Positions 10,862 through 22,486 of a DNA stretch of 64,000 nucleotides are shown in pieces. Location of the stretch: positions 39,051,501 to 39,115,500 of the forward strand of contig CM060989.1 of NCBI GenBank assembly GCA_030765065.1. Direction: 5' to 3'. The position numbers and the translations under genes were made by a program. Origin of the DNA: Deroplatys truncata. Lineage: Eukaryota > Arthropoda > Insecta > Mantodea > Mantidae. The notes beneath the pieces were generated by a model. It was not told the DNA's origin, ran no database searches, and saw only the letters and a list, made by a program, of their open reading frames with translations. Each line of letters begins with the position of its first letter. Positions within the stretch are counted from its first letter, which is position 1.

Positions 10862-10885
10862 AGAAAAGAAAGAAAGAAAGAAAGA
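10862..10885. repeat. (GAAA)n microsatellite
   Basis: A short AAAGAAAG-type run inside the Harbinger-like element. Confidence 0.8.
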
Positions 10886-11815
10886 CGAGTGGAATGTACA
10901 GCCATTGACAGTACCAGGTTCGCGGAGAGTGAGTTTAGACACCTCTTTGAGAAGTTGCTTCTTCTTGTCACGATTCTTACAATTTTCTGACACAACTTCC
11001 CTAATTGAACCCCTAATACGAATTTCTTCTATAAAATGTCCCGTATCCATACTTGATAAAAACCTTAACGATGAAAATCAGATCACTACGCAACACGTGA
11101 AAACACTGAAAAATCAAAGCTACATTCTGGATTTCCCAAAGTGGCAGCACTGACTCAACTCTGTCGCTCACAATGCAGCAATGCGACGTGTATAAACAGA
11201 CCCAATTTCAACCATGTATACTGAGGTCATGCGACTGTCGCATGTGTCGTGCGACCTGAAAGACCATGCGGCGTTTTTTCGTAGTACGACACAGAATATT
11301 GTGCGACTGTCATGCTGCACGTATAAATGCTCCCATTTAACTCCATGTGCTTTCAGATCGTGTCGCACTTGTCGCACAAAACTAAATCACATGCATAAAT
11401 TGTGCCATATCCAAACAGATATAAATGGCGGCCGTTAACGAAAGATGTGTTCCAATATCAAACGTTTGTGCAGTGAGGAACCAACCAATAAAGATAAAAG
11501 TAATTATTAATAAATAATATTTATAAATAAATAGAACAGTGTTGTGGCAAGCAAACAATAGATCCGCGCCTAGCGTTAGGATTTGGCACAGCCAAATGGA
11601 AAAGCACCATGGTTGTACAGTTGATGGCGTAAAGACTCGCATCGTGATCGTGTATTGTTCAGAAGCTGGCAATGCATGGAGAAAAAAAATTAATTTAAAG
11701 TTCTATGGACCCCGGGTTCATTTGAGCATAATTTCACACAATTTATTCATTCATCGTCCGATATGTCCTACCCAGTTAAAATACGTTAAACTTAAAAATA
11801 AAATAATTTTCTTTT

Positions 11816-12554
11816 AAAAAACTGATGTGTTAAACTCACATGACTTTCTCTACTCTTGTGCAAACTATTTTTACAAACGCTTATTCTCTATCTACTTCAT
11901 GTTAATCGAGATAAACATTTGCAGAAACTTATTGCTAATTTTCTTGTAGGTGTAAGGCGAATATGGTAGGCTTTAAGCGATAGTCGAATATTTTAAGACC
12001 TGGCATTCCATTCTCTTTGCATGTCCAGGAAATAAAAAACCAAACGAATAACGAATTCCCATTTAAGAAAAAGCATAAATATTGGAAAATTCAAACAAAT
12101 TACAAGGAATATCTTGGAAATGGTGCACTCAACAAAAAAAAAGTATGACAAATTGTGATTTTAGCCATATCTACATTTTTTGTGTAGAAAACTTTTTATT
12201 TGTCATAAAAACTTCTTAAATATATATTTTAATTAAAATCGTTAGACCATTTTGAGAAAATCAAAATTTTCGAAAAGTATTCCATGTAAAGGGTAGTCTG
12301 GGGGTGGGAGGATTTTCTTGAAAATCTTCGTGTCCCATCTTTGAAAGATACTGAACCTAAATACCAAGTTTGGGGTTTGTCCGACTTTTCGTTTTTGAGT
12401 TATGTCGTTCACAGACACACGGGCCTTCTTAAAATGATTTTTTTTGGATTCAGGAGGCCTCAAAACATGTATTTCCGGTGAAATCTCGTTATCGAATTTT
12501 TGGGTGGAATGCAATACTTCCCCTACTTACTACACATTGTAGAGAATGTAAAAA
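11816..12554 (-). mobile_element. Family H, R orientation, near full length
   Basis: It begins CTGATGTGTTAAACTCACA followed by ACTTTCTCTACT, and ends in the CTTCCCCTACTTACTACACA hairpin end. Confidence 0.85.
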
Positions 12555-12599
12555 TACCACTGAAATAATAAAACTCTTACTACTTACTTTCAATGGGAA

Positions 12600-12772
12600 A
12601 TTATAAGTCTTCAAAAGTGTTCAGTTTTATAAGGATCGCCTTGTGTAATCCAACCAGGGAACATCGCGAAAAAAAACCCAAAGTCAGGTTGGTCGGCCCA
12701 ACAGGAATCGAATCCGGAACCACCCGAATGCAAGCCTCACACGTTACCGCACAGCCAATTTGCTCGGTATAC
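12600..12772 (-). mobile_element. tRNA-headed SINE fragment
   Basis: The minus-strand head (12772-12690) begins ACCGAGCAAATTGGCTGTGC and contains GGATTCGATTCCTGTTG as B box. A short body follows. It is related in layout to the heads at 4592, 6151 and 50865. Confidence 0.65.
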
Positions 12773-12779
12773 ATTAATA

Positions 12780-13173
12780 ATAGAAAGTAATACCGCCCAA
12801 AGAGCTTCAGTTGGTTGACTTGCCGAAAACCTTGAAATAATATTTTCAATGTGTTCACTGGCAAATGCAGCTAAACGCTCTTGTATCCAAGCGATGCCCC
12901 ACGACTACACATCAACCAACCGTGCCAGCTCTGATGTGGACACGTGAAATTAAAGAAAGCACTTACTTGCTACAGTAAGTAGCGACGGATGCTCTTAGAA
13001 AAAACAAGCACTTTCCTCTTCATGGAACGGACAGGATGTCATTTAGTCACGAACTTGATCTGGAGGGCGAAGTGGAGAAAACGGAGTGGAGTGCCTGACG
13101 AGCCAAGTGATAACGGGTGTTACATTCTCCCTTCAGCACACCGACACAAGTGAGGTAAAGAGAGAGTTGAAGT
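12780..13173. other. No gene recognised
   Basis: A mixed stretch without a credible frame or repeat family. Confidence 0.5.
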
Positions 13174-13300
13174 CTGTGTCACATTCATGTAACTTTCTCT
13201 ACCCACTATCGTTTATTTATTATACAGCTTCTACAAACTATTCTTATGAAAGTGTTTTTCTCTCTACTTCATGTTAAGGAAAGTTCGCAGAAATTTGGTC
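13174..13300 (-). mobile_element. Family H head fragment, R orientation
   Basis: Contains TGTCACATTCATGTAACTTT and CTCTACC followed by TACTTCATGTTAA, the subfamily-2 head. The copy breaks off after about 130 bp. Confidence 0.65.
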
Positions 13301-13770
13301 AAAATTTTCAAAACATTCAAAAAATAGCTTTTTGTCTAAAAATACTTTGAAAGTTTAGCTTCAATTTACATGTTATAGTTTTGCTCTTAGAGCTCTTAAA
13401 AACCCAATACGTGAGCATTTAAATGGCCAGGGCACATGGCCTAAATGGTGTGTATTTACTTCTAATTCCTTTTACTCGGCTTTGATTTTTCTTCCATTTT
13501 TTTGCGCCTTTAAAGGATTCCATACGAGGTGGTTTGTAACCAATCTGGTTCAATTCTTCAGCAGAAACTCTGAGAGAATGAAACTAGTAATGGGTTTTGC
13601 TAAACTTTTAAATTGCTCCAGATATGACACAATTAAATCGACCATTGAGGATAAAGTGTTGCAAAGATTATATTTAAAGACAAACATTTTCTTCCTGAAA
13701 CAATTAGTAGAATGAACAAAATTCTATATGCTAGTTTTGGTGCATGTGTATTTAATTAATATGACAGTAG
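13301..13770. other. No gene recognised
   Basis: AT-rich. The frame at 13482-13715 has no recognised domain. Confidence 0.5.
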
Positions 13771-14620
13771 TTTTACTTTCTCTACTACGTATAGTAAGTA
13801 GGGGAAGTATTGTATTCCACCCAAAAATTCGATACCGAGATTTCACCGGAAATATATGTTTTGAAACCCCCTGAATCCAAAAAAAAGCATTTTTGGAAAC
13901 ATGTCCGTGTGTGTGTGTGTCTGTGAACAGCATAACTCAGAAACGAACAGTCGTATAAACACCGAACATGGTATTTAGGTTCAGCATCTTCCAGAGATGC
14001 GAGACGAAGGTTTTCAAGAAAATCCCCCACCCCAGATTACCCTTTACATGGAACATTTTTCGAAAATTTTAATTTTCTCAAAAATGGCTCTAGCGATTTT
14101 GATTAAAATATCATATGTTTAAGATATTTTCATGACAAATGAAATGTATATCTCGAATTTTCTGGGAATGTCTCCAAAAGTATTCTTCATTGTGAACGAC
14201 TTTTGCATAACTGGTAAACCATAAGAGCTAGACAAAATTTTACTACACAAAAAATGTAGATCGGTTAAAATACAGAATTTATGTCATATACTTTTTTTTT
14301 TTTGTTGTTGAGTGAACCATTTTCGAGATATTACTTGTTATTCCCTTAAATTTTCCAATACTTATACTTTTTCTCAAATTCGTTATTCATTTTTTTTTGT
14401 CCTGGAAATACAAAGAGAATGGAATACTACACATAGCAATCACCTCTTAAAATATTTGACTATCGCTTAAAGCCTACCATACTCCCCTTGCACCTACAAG
14501 AAAATTAGCAATAAGATTAACATGTCGATTAACATGAAGCATATGGAGAATAAGCGTTTGTAAAAATAGTTTGTACAAGAGTAGAGAAAGTCATGTGAGT
14601 GTAACACTTCATATTTTTTC
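13771..14620 (+). mobile_element. Family H reference copy, F orientation, full length
   Basis: An 850 bp complete copy. In order: ACTTTCTCTACT with hairpin CTACT...AGTAG; GGGGAAGTATTGTATTCCAC; a GT microsatellite (about 13906-13925); a CCCCACCCCAGATTACCC block; internal T runs (about 14290 and 14390); the inverted 12-mer AGTAGAGAAAGT; the stem-loop segment CATGTGAGTGTAAC; and a T run. No protein-like frame on either strand. See findings for the rolling-circle interpretation. Confidence 0.85.
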
Positions 14621-14837
14621 AAAATTACGATTTCTGCATTGTGCATAACTGATTAATAAGTAGGCAATAAAAGTAAAATAAACATTTTTCACAAAAACTA
14701 CTTAAGATAGCTGCACAAAACTTAAAACACACTTATACTTGCAGTAGAGCAGCATGTGACAAAATTTTGAGAAAGTTTAGATGAAAACTGCAAGATTTAG
14801 ACATTTTACCTATGGTTACCCTTGATGGAGATGAACC

Positions 14838-15630
14838 TTTGCAGATATAGTTCCATTAACATTTCGTTGTAAACAACTGAATAGCGACAGCACTCCAAGG
14901 AAATGATAAACTATTGAGAAATTCAAACCAATAACAACGGATATCCCGAAAATTGGAGTGTCACAAAAAAAGTTATCTGAAATACAGAAATGTTTTAAAG
15001 AGAGATTTACAGCTTTTCTTTGGTACGTTTTTGTCTAAAGTTTAACAGCTATAGAAAATAACTGTATCCGAATGAAAAGGGCTTTATTGACTATTCCCAG
15101 AAAATTCAAGATATACATTTTATTTCTCATGTAGTTATCTTATACACATGTTATTTTCATACAAATAAAATCCTTAATTTACTGGGAATAGTCTCTGAAG
15201 TGCTCTTTATTCTGAGTCAGTTTTGTAAATTGGTAAACAGTAAAACATAGACAAAAATTGTAGATCTCGTCGAAGCACGCAATTTACGTCAATTTTTTGT
15301 GGCATTAACCATTCCCGAGATATTCTTTGTTATTAGTTTGAATTTTCAGATACTTAATTTTTTTTTCAATGCAAATCGCTATTCTTTATTTTTTTCTTTC
15401 TTTCTTTTTCGTGTCCATGCAAAGAGAACAATTTCAAAGCCATTACGCCTTTGAAAAAAATTTACTATCGCTTTAGCTTATTTAGAATACTTTTTATACC
15501 TACAACGAAATTAATATTGAAGATTTATCTGTATTAACAAGAAGTAGACAGAAGAGTAAGCTTTGGTAAGAACAATTTGTGGAAGGTGAGCAGAGAAAGT
15601 AATGTGAATGCAACACATCAGATTTTTGTT
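14838..15630. mobile_element. Family H, head-to-head fold-back copy
   Basis: Bases 14838 to about 15160 read in R orientation, and about 15165-15630 repeat the same internal segments in F orientation, ending GCAACACATCAGATTTTTG. The two halves are inverted copies of the central and terminal region. Confidence 0.7.
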
Positions 15631-16088
15631 TAATACGAGTACAAATAAAGAAAAAATTTTCCCCTACTTTGCTCTGCTGCCTTTTTCATTTCAAATGTCC
15701 GTGTTTAATTATTCAGTACGTGATTGCTCAATATAAGTGCACTTTCTGTTGAAATGTATTCTTTAATATGAAATTAATTTTCCTCGATTTCTTTCTACCA
15801 ACAAACTTCAGGAATATGCTCCGAGAGGGAATGTTTCTTGCAGAGTCCATCGCTCAACCTAACTCATTTTATGGCACATTTCTGTGAAGGCACATGGTGC
15901 AACTTCCAATCCTAGCTTCTGAAGAGTTTTACGACGCTTCTGCTTGCTATAAAACCCTGCCCATAAAACCCAGCAAATGTGTTATTCTGTCCTTAGCCGT
16001 GTTTCCATATTTCCTCAAACAGTGGCTATATCACATGCAATAGTTGGAACTCCAGCAACAGTTAAACGTGTAGTCTGTAACCGTTTGT
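15631..16088. other. No gene recognised
   Basis: AT-rich sequence without a supported feature. Confidence 0.5.
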
Positions 16089-16092
16089 TTAA

Positions 16093-17031
16093 AGGGACAA
16101 GGTAGTCTGAACACATGGAAATTACACCTTAAATATGCTAAGTTACCACTGCTCTTAAAGTTCTCAATGGTTTTTCCTGAACATTTTTATGAATTATTCT
16201 ATAAATCATTACAATTCTTTCAAGTGGTTGTTTGCATTGATACCTAGTTGATTCCGTAAAAAATATTTCATTCAGCAGAAAAATAATAAAATTTACTCTT
16301 GAAACATGTGAATTCATGTACCTTTTATTCTGATGCTACTTCCAATACAGAATCACACTTTTGCATGCTGGTTCTTAGTATAATCAGCTATCTTCTGAGC
16401 CTCAATTATTTAGTTATGTATATCAGTTCACTAGAAATTGAAAAACATTATTTTACAAAGTCAAAAAAATAAAAATGTGGAAAATTTGCAATGTTGTCGC
16501 TTTCTTAATACCACTAATATAACTTATAAAATTATGATTGTGGTTCAGAAAGTTTAATTATGTGTTGTAAACATGTATTGAAAATTTCAGCTCCCTACCT
16601 CTCATACTTTCTGAGAAAAAGGTACATAAGTATCCAAAATTGTTGTTTTGAGAAAACTGAATTTAAAGTTTGAACACTAAAATTCTGATAAACGTAAGTA
16701 CATTCCAGAGTCATAATCATCAGCACCTTCATTCCTGGATTGCTTCAGTTTTTCTGATTGCCTTCTCTTGGTCCTGGCCTCTTTTGTTAATTGCTGAACT
16801 GCTTGCTGGGCGTGATATAGTCGTTCGTTGTTGAAAGATACAAAAATGTTCTAAAAAGGAGCGTTGCATGACAGCTTTAAAGGAATGCAGACCACTTCTA
16901 AATGGTGTTCAAATGCCTTAAAAAAACCTCTTAACCCCCTAAAAGTATATATTTTCTGAAACTGAAAATATAAGAGAGATTTTATTAGTGCCTAAAACAA
17001 AAAATGTGAATTTCAGAGTACCTTGTCCCCT
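16093..17031. mobile_element. 939 bp element with TTAA target duplication
   Basis: The left end AGGGACAAGGTAGTCTGAA and the right end (other strand) GGGGACAAGGTACTCTGAA match at 17 of 19 positions. Both are flanked by TTAA (16089-16092, 17032-17035). TTAA duplication is the piggyBac signature, although the terminal bases are not the usual CCC. A TA-targeting element inside TTTAA contexts is the alternative. No transposase is encoded. Confidence 0.75.
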
Positions 17032-17225
17032 TAAATAATTCAATCAACACAATATTACACCAAACAATTTCCTGACTAGAAGTCCCTTTATGGCTTTATT
17101 TTCTTCATATAAATTAACATTTAGCCTGCATTAGCTGAAAATTTCCTTTTGACAATGATTAGCTTGTATACTTAACAACTATTAGCCCTTATGAATAGGA
17201 ACTATAAAAGATGCCCAAAATTCCT

Positions 17226-18720
17226 ATGCTTCACACTCACATGAATATCTCTACCCATTGCATCTTCACATAAACCCTTATATACAGTGCGTTTCAAAAG
17301 TCGCGCATATTTTATGCTACAGCTAAATGAAAATGTTTTTCAAAAAACTCTCGGACACATCAAACAGTAAGTATTAAAAGACACTTTTTCACAAAAACAA
17401 ACCATTCTAAATATCATTGTGCAAGTTGTGACGTCACAGAAACATTTTAAATGACAACCTATACTTTTTTCTACCATTTATACAACAATCGTTGCTATGA
17501 CAACCAAATACAGTTGACAGAGAACCTTTATGTATGTATGCATGTATATATGTCAACAATAACATCACTAACATTAAAATAAATAAGTTACAAATGCAAA
17601 TCATAACGTTTAAGCATATCGATTGGCTTTTATTTTGCTCTGTCTTGTGTACATATCCTGTCACCATATCCAATCATCATTAATACCTATATCAATTCTC
17701 TCAATTTCACTTTAAAACATCGTTATGTTGTGTTAAGTCCAACAAATAAACTGAATCAATAACACCAAGTTCAAATATTTATTTAGTTACCATTGCAACG
17801 TTTGTTGTATAAAACAATTGATAGTTTGCACAGTCACACACAATGATAAAATCTCTCAGATGTATACAAAAAATAGGGTGTAATTTAAAAATTTCTAATA
17901 ACGTCATAACTAACGCAACAATGATATTAAGAATGGTTTGTTTCTGAGAAAGAGTGTCATTAATTATACTGTTTAACGTGTCCCAGCGTGTTTTTAAAAC
18001 CTTTCCATTTGGCTGTAGCAAAAATATGCGAAACTCTTGAAACGCACTGTATAAACGTGTCCGTAAAAAAAAAAAAAAAAGTGATACTTCCAATCAAAAT
18101 AATTTGCCAATAGTAATATTTTAAATTTAGCAGTATGGAGTTGACGCATGTTCGCACTTCATAAGTCACTTTTTCATTTGGGGGTGGGTTAATAATGAGC
18201 CCAAAACTGGAAAACCGAAGAAATGCCTAAAACGTAGTAATGATTATTTCGAAACTGGCTAATGCTACAGAAAAGTTATTTGACGTAAATTGCTTCAATG
18301 AGCTCTATATTATTCCTTAAACAAGCTTTTGTCAGTCTCTTTTGAACCAATTTTACAAAATTATACCGAATTCATTCAGAATGAAGAGGACTTCAAGACT
18401 ATTCAAAAAATTCAAGATATACCTTTATTAAATGGTATTTTAATCAAAATAACTATTAAAACTTTTGAAGAGATGAAAAATAAAGAAAAATGTTTCATAT
18501 AAAGGATAAATTGAGGTGCGGAATTTTTTTGATAAATCTTCGCACGGTTTCCTAAGTGCCTTACTCGAATATGCAATTTGGTATTTTCCGATTTTTCATT
18601 TCTGAGTTACGCCTCCCATTACGCACACCTGCGCGCGTCCTTTCTCTACAAGACCTTTGGGGGGGATTTAGTGTACCTCAAAACAGGCATTCCGATATAA
18701 TCTAGATATGGAAATTTTCG
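17226..18720 (-). mobile_element. Family H, R orientation, interrupted by a MITE
   Basis: The head at 17226-17280 (CACACTCACATGAATATCTC) is cut at a TA by the MITE 17285-18049. The central and distal parts resume at about 18190 and run to 18720, including the TTTCTGAGTTACG and CCTCAAAACAGGCATTCCG segments. The copy is old and the far end is missing. Confidence 0.6.
17285..18049. mobile_element. 765 bp MITE with about 150 bp terminal inverted repeats
   Basis: The ends CAGTGCGTTTCAAAAGTCGC and (other strand) CAGTGCGTTTCAAGAGTTTC are flanked by TA (17283-17284, 18050-18051). Similarity between the arms continues inward for about 150 bp, to TTATGACGT/TTGTGACGT. It has no coding capacity. The frames at 17434 and 17779 are parts of it. 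Confidence 0.85.
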
Positions 18721-18724
18721 GACA

Positions 18725-19170
18725 AACGGAGGGGCTCTCGCAAGCGGGGCAGAGAAACCAAATAGGCCGCAACGACCCTTTTGGTTTCTACCGTGATCCC
18801 TGGGAGAGAGGGATTAAGGGCTGAAGAGGAGCCAATTCGGATGACCAGACGCAAGCATGGACGCGGTCATTAGCGTTTCCAGTTCAAACGCATCCTACGC
18901 CACCCGGGGTCACCCACAAGCCTTCTAAACACCGGCGGCCCTGGTGGGGCCTACTCAGAGGCGAGCCTAACTGAGCAGTCCCGCAACGACGCCAAGGAAG
19001 AAACCTTTACATTGCACAAGGCACCGTCCGGCTGCAACCCGCCGAAACACCGTCGCCTGGTCCTACGACCCTAAAATACATGACAAGGAAGACGAGAACA
19101 GGAAATGCGGTCAGGAAAGTCGTAGTAAGAGATGAATCACTCCAGCACTTGCCTGCCAACCAGGAAACCC
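18725..19170 (-). mobile_element. SINE body, tRNA head not found
   Basis: A GC-rich island in an AT-rich setting. Its last 80 bp (ending CACTTGCCTGCCAACC) resembles the body of the SINE at 4430-4510, and the order of other segments is similar. The tRNA-like head expected near 19200 is missing. Confidence 0.5.
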
Positions 19171-19179
19171 GGTAGAGTA

Positions 19180-19679
19180 GGCGGTCGCCGGAAATAAATG
19201 TTATAAATGTGTTTATCCCCTCTTGCTATAATATAAACTATCGCTTGTTTCGTCGTTCCTAGCAAGTTAAATACTGGTTTTAATCAAGCGCAGTAAAGAA
19301 TTAAAACATTTTAATCCACTACCACAATCGATTTCATTCCAGAAACTAGACTTAAACTAATTTACAAAAATAAATTCTACACAATTATATAATAGATTCA
19401 TATTCCATAATGTTGTCTTTAACATAGAATGATATAACCATAATGACAATGGCTTGCAACTTTTCTGAAAGATATGCTTCGTTAACTCGCTTCACGTTAA
19501 CAAAATGACGTGTACTCCGTAACATGTAGAAAATTAGACCTTTTAAGGACCAATGAACTCACTGCACTCTTAGTATACACAGAACATCTTCAGGAATAAA
19601 TATCTCTCCCTTTTCCATAGACATTTCAATTTATACATACACCATCCACTATCAATTTAAGTTGATTTATTATTATTAC

Positions 19680-19746
<67 letters not shown>

Positions 19747-20040
19747 GAATATACAGATAACATGAAAAGAAACCCTATTGTGCAGAGCATACTAGGATTA
19801 TAGTTTTACAATCATATACTACTAACAAATAATTGAACATTATGATGAAAGCTTACTAAAGATGCGATGAATGATGTTAGGGAAGTCAGAATAACATTAT
19901 GAGTCTTCTCAGGCTGCGGATTGAGAAGTTTTCAGTCCCGGCGCTGTACAGGCTACGAGGTAAACACTGTCCACTACATCGCGTCGTATCAATTTCGGCG
20001 AAATGACTGCTTTGCACCGCTATGCGTACAGTGACTTGCA
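19180..20040. other. No gene; contains a trinucleotide run
   Basis: AT-rich, with no supported coding frame. The (TTA)n run is listed separately. Confidence 0.55.
19668..19746. repeat. (TTA)n microsatellite
   Basis: About 26 ATT/TTA units with one C interruption near the start. Confidence 0.97.
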
Positions 20041-20044
20041 GTCG

Positions 20045-20112
20045 TAGTAAACAGGTGCGCGTTGGCCTGCATTGGTGAAGGTCTCAGGTTCAAATACTGC
20101 CAAATACTTGAA
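20045..20112 (+). mobile_element. tRNA-like SINE head (weak)
   Basis: GTAGTAAACAGGTGCGCGTTGG followed by CTCAGGTTCAAATACTG gives A- and B-box-like words at tRNA spacing. No body was recognised. Confidence 0.35.
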
Positions 20113-20321
20113 GGTACTTTTTATGTTTAGTAAATTTAAGTAGAACTGATAGTTTGGCAGGAAGTGTGGTTTCACTTAATTAGCTTTAATTATGAGAATT
20201 TCATTAAAACAGAAATCGTTACTTGTTAGAACAAACAATTCATTTTCTAGTGCATTCGGAAAGAACGCTCTCGAAGCATGAACAGAAATGAATTAGAAAA
20301 AAAAAAAAAACTCATGTATTC

Positions 20322-20398
20322 GCAGGCGTAATTTGAACTTCCGACCTTCGAAATGACTTTCCAGCATGTTAACCAATGCGCACTAGAGAACATTAACA
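20322..20398 (-). mobile_element. tRNA-like SINE head (weak)
   Basis: The minus strand reads CTAGTGCGCATTGGTTAACA, then GGAAGTTCAAATTACGCC. These are tRNA A- and B-box words, related to the plus-strand head at 20045. Confidence 0.4.
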
Positions 20399-20589
20399 AC
20401 GACCATCACCGTAGCCCTAATCAGCGGGCTGGTGAATGCGGCGTCAGCACCTGCATTTCGCATTGTCTGTAAAATGCAAGGTTGCCTAGTTACCAATCCG
20501 CAGGATGAGAAGACGCATGCGGTATATATATGGATTTTCCAGTTCACTGTCACAAAAATTCAGGTGAGTGCCTAAGATACATCTTGATC

Positions 20590-20997
20590 ATCCAAATACA
20601 GGGCACTCAAAAATCAGATGTACAGTTTGAGGGGATCCACAAAAGATGAATAATCATCCGAGACATTGATCTTAAATCTCTCGATATCTGACTTAAATTT
20701 GCCGTGGCCAGATAGGAATTGAGTAAACAAACGTTCGTCACAAGCATTTTGCTCTGGAGTCTATGCTGGATCCCAGGAGAAAAAAATATTTCTCTCGTAA
20801 CGTGTCCTTTCTGGGTTGTGGTCAGGATGTTGTTCCATTGGAGAGTCTTGTGGTTTTCAATTTTCCTTTCCAGGTAATATATAGGAGCTCTATCGTATGA
20901 AACTTCCATCATAGATTTTTCAGCTTCCTTTTGCTAGCAAGTCTGCTTTGTCATTTCCGATAGCACCTGTGTGTCCTCGAACTTCGGAGAGATCTCT
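20590..20997 (-). pseudogene. LINE RNase H fragment
   Basis: The minus strand reads a motif of the form EVRGHTGAIGNDKADLLASK, the conserved last block of the RNase H domain in arthropod LINEs. It is followed in frame or near-frame by SYLATANLSQISRDL and DPLKLYI-like residues of the downstream region. The longest clean frame is 101 residues (20607-20912). The reverse transcriptase is absent. Its sequence differs from the LINE at 5273/53281, so it is a second family. It abuts a family H fragment. Confidence 0.65.
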
Positions 20998-21275
20998 TTA
21001 AAACACACAATTGGGTTCAAATGATTCATTTCTTGGTCATTCTTTTAAAGTCCCGTCAACATTCGGCTGTTTCTCGCGATTGCATAGAACAGTATGGAGT
21101 TTTAAGGCCAGCATATAGCGTCCAGTTAAACATTTGACTATCGCTGCTCTCTTTGTATCTATAACGAAATGTGTAATGTAGCTATTTCTGCAAAGGTTTA
21201 TTTGGATTAAAATGTATTAGGCAGAAAAATTAGCTTTAGTAACAAAGTTTGTATACCCACTAATAAATGATATCA
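20998..21275 (+). mobile_element. Family H tail fragment, F orientation (subfamily 2)
   Basis: Contains AACACACAATTGGGTTCAAA, TTTCTCGCGATTGCATAGAA and the AACGAAATGTGTAATGTAGC segment. The final inverted 12-mer is lost. Confidence 0.65.
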
Positions 21276-21621
21276 GACAATTTTTTTATTCACATAGCCC
21301 AATAATTTTTAGAGCGGATTTCATATTATGATTTTCCCCATTATAAAGACAACACACAGGAACCACGGATGTCGTTTTGATTCTCGCAACACCTGGTTGA
21401 ACAGAGCGGCGTGCCGTATGGTTCCGCTCCCTATCTCTTCTGTTTGGATACACTCTCAACTTCCGTTCTGTTTTAACTTCAGCTTCGTCCTGCTGTCACG
21501 ATTTTAGGATTTCTCTGCCTCTTTTCAGAGCAAACATTTCAGTCAGAAATCAACATTTATATAGGCGTTAGGTATAAATTACACCCATTTTTACCTTCTT
21601 TATTTTTCAATTCGACCCAAA
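21276..21621. other. No gene recognised
   Basis: No supported feature between the family H fragment and solo LTR 2. Confidence 0.5.
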
Positions 21622-21625
21622 AATT

Positions 21626-22486
21626 TGATGCAGTAATTTGTATCACAAATTATGTAAATGTTAAGAGTGATTGCAGTGTGAATATGCATTGTTGTGTGAC
21701 ATTGATTTTAGATGTTTGTTGATTGTAAGCATTGTCGAGAAGTAAGTTTATACGGCCTTACTGAAACTGACAATAATAGCGTGCAATAATGTAGCGAGGG
21801 GGTGAACTGTTTATCATTATTAGAGACGAGCAAATGACGTAATATTGGCGCGTTTTTCTTAGAATTTGCTGGAACATTTTTTCCTAGAGCATATGTTTTC
21901 GTAATTTTCATTGGATATAAAAATAGACGCTAATGTTGGCGCGTTTTATTAACCAATAGCAGCTCGGTTATAATCTTTAGGCATATCGGGGTGTGGGAGT
22001 ATAAAAAGAGCTAAGTCAGAGGTAGATCCCTCTCAGTTCATCGGAAACATTTGTACATTACACGTCGCTCCCAGTCCATCGGAAACATTTGTGCATTACA
22101 CGTCGCTGAATACATCGCACAGTTTATCGATTCGCAGGTTACGCGTAGCAAAGTTATAAAAAAAATCTCAAGTGTTGTAAAGTTAATTACACAAAAAGTT
22201 GAAGTACGCGAATTAAGAATGAGCAGTAAATAAGTTATTATAACAGTTTCAGTTTGGCGAGTGTCAAGATTAATATGTGAGAGTAAATAATGTGTTCGAC
22301 AATAAAAGTGTAAAACAAATTCTTTCATCAGTGTTATCTTTGGATAAAAGACTCCTTTCCGTTTACACATCTGTATAAGAGAAGTGCTCGAACAAAAAGA
22401 TCATAGCTAGCCGGAGGACAGTGAACCCAAAATATTAAATACAATAATAGGCGCTCAGTAAAAGATAACACGAAGTGACCGCGACA
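21626..22486 (+). mobile_element. Solo LTR 2 (861 bp)
   Basis: The most diverged of the four LTR copies. The ends TGATGC...CCGCGACA are flanked by the exact duplication AATT (21622-21625, 22487-22490). TATAAAAAG is at about 22000 and AATAAA at 22301-22306. Two tandem units of about 35 bp (CATCGGAAACATTTG...) lie between them. The ORFs inside (for example 22038-22370) are incidental. Confidence 0.85.

Larger units (their letters stand above)
9891..11411. mobile_element. GCGAC-rich, Harbinger-like non-autonomous element with family H nested
   Basis: The left end reads GGCCTCATTTATGCAGGCGA and the right end, on the other strand, GGCACAATTTATGCATGTGA; both continue into CGCACGACAAG-like sequence. 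The interior is studded with GTCGCAC and TGCGAC words near both ends. A family H copy occupies 10011-10800. TIRs starting GGSC-ATTTATGC resemble PIF/Harbinger ends, but I could not confirm a 3 bp target duplication (TTA on the left, ATA on the right). Confidence 0.6.

Noticed and set aside
13771-14620. Family H as a LINE or SINE
   Set aside because: No reverse transcriptase, no tRNA-like promoter, and inverted motifs near both ends argue against a retroelement. The terminal T run alone was not enough.
17779-18093. Minus-strand frame of 104 codons
   Set aside because: It is mostly inside the long-TIR MITE and runs over a poly-A tract. No domain.
22038-22370. Minus-strand frame of 110 codons
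   Set aside because: It lies inside solo LTR 2 and is not conserved in the other LTR copies.
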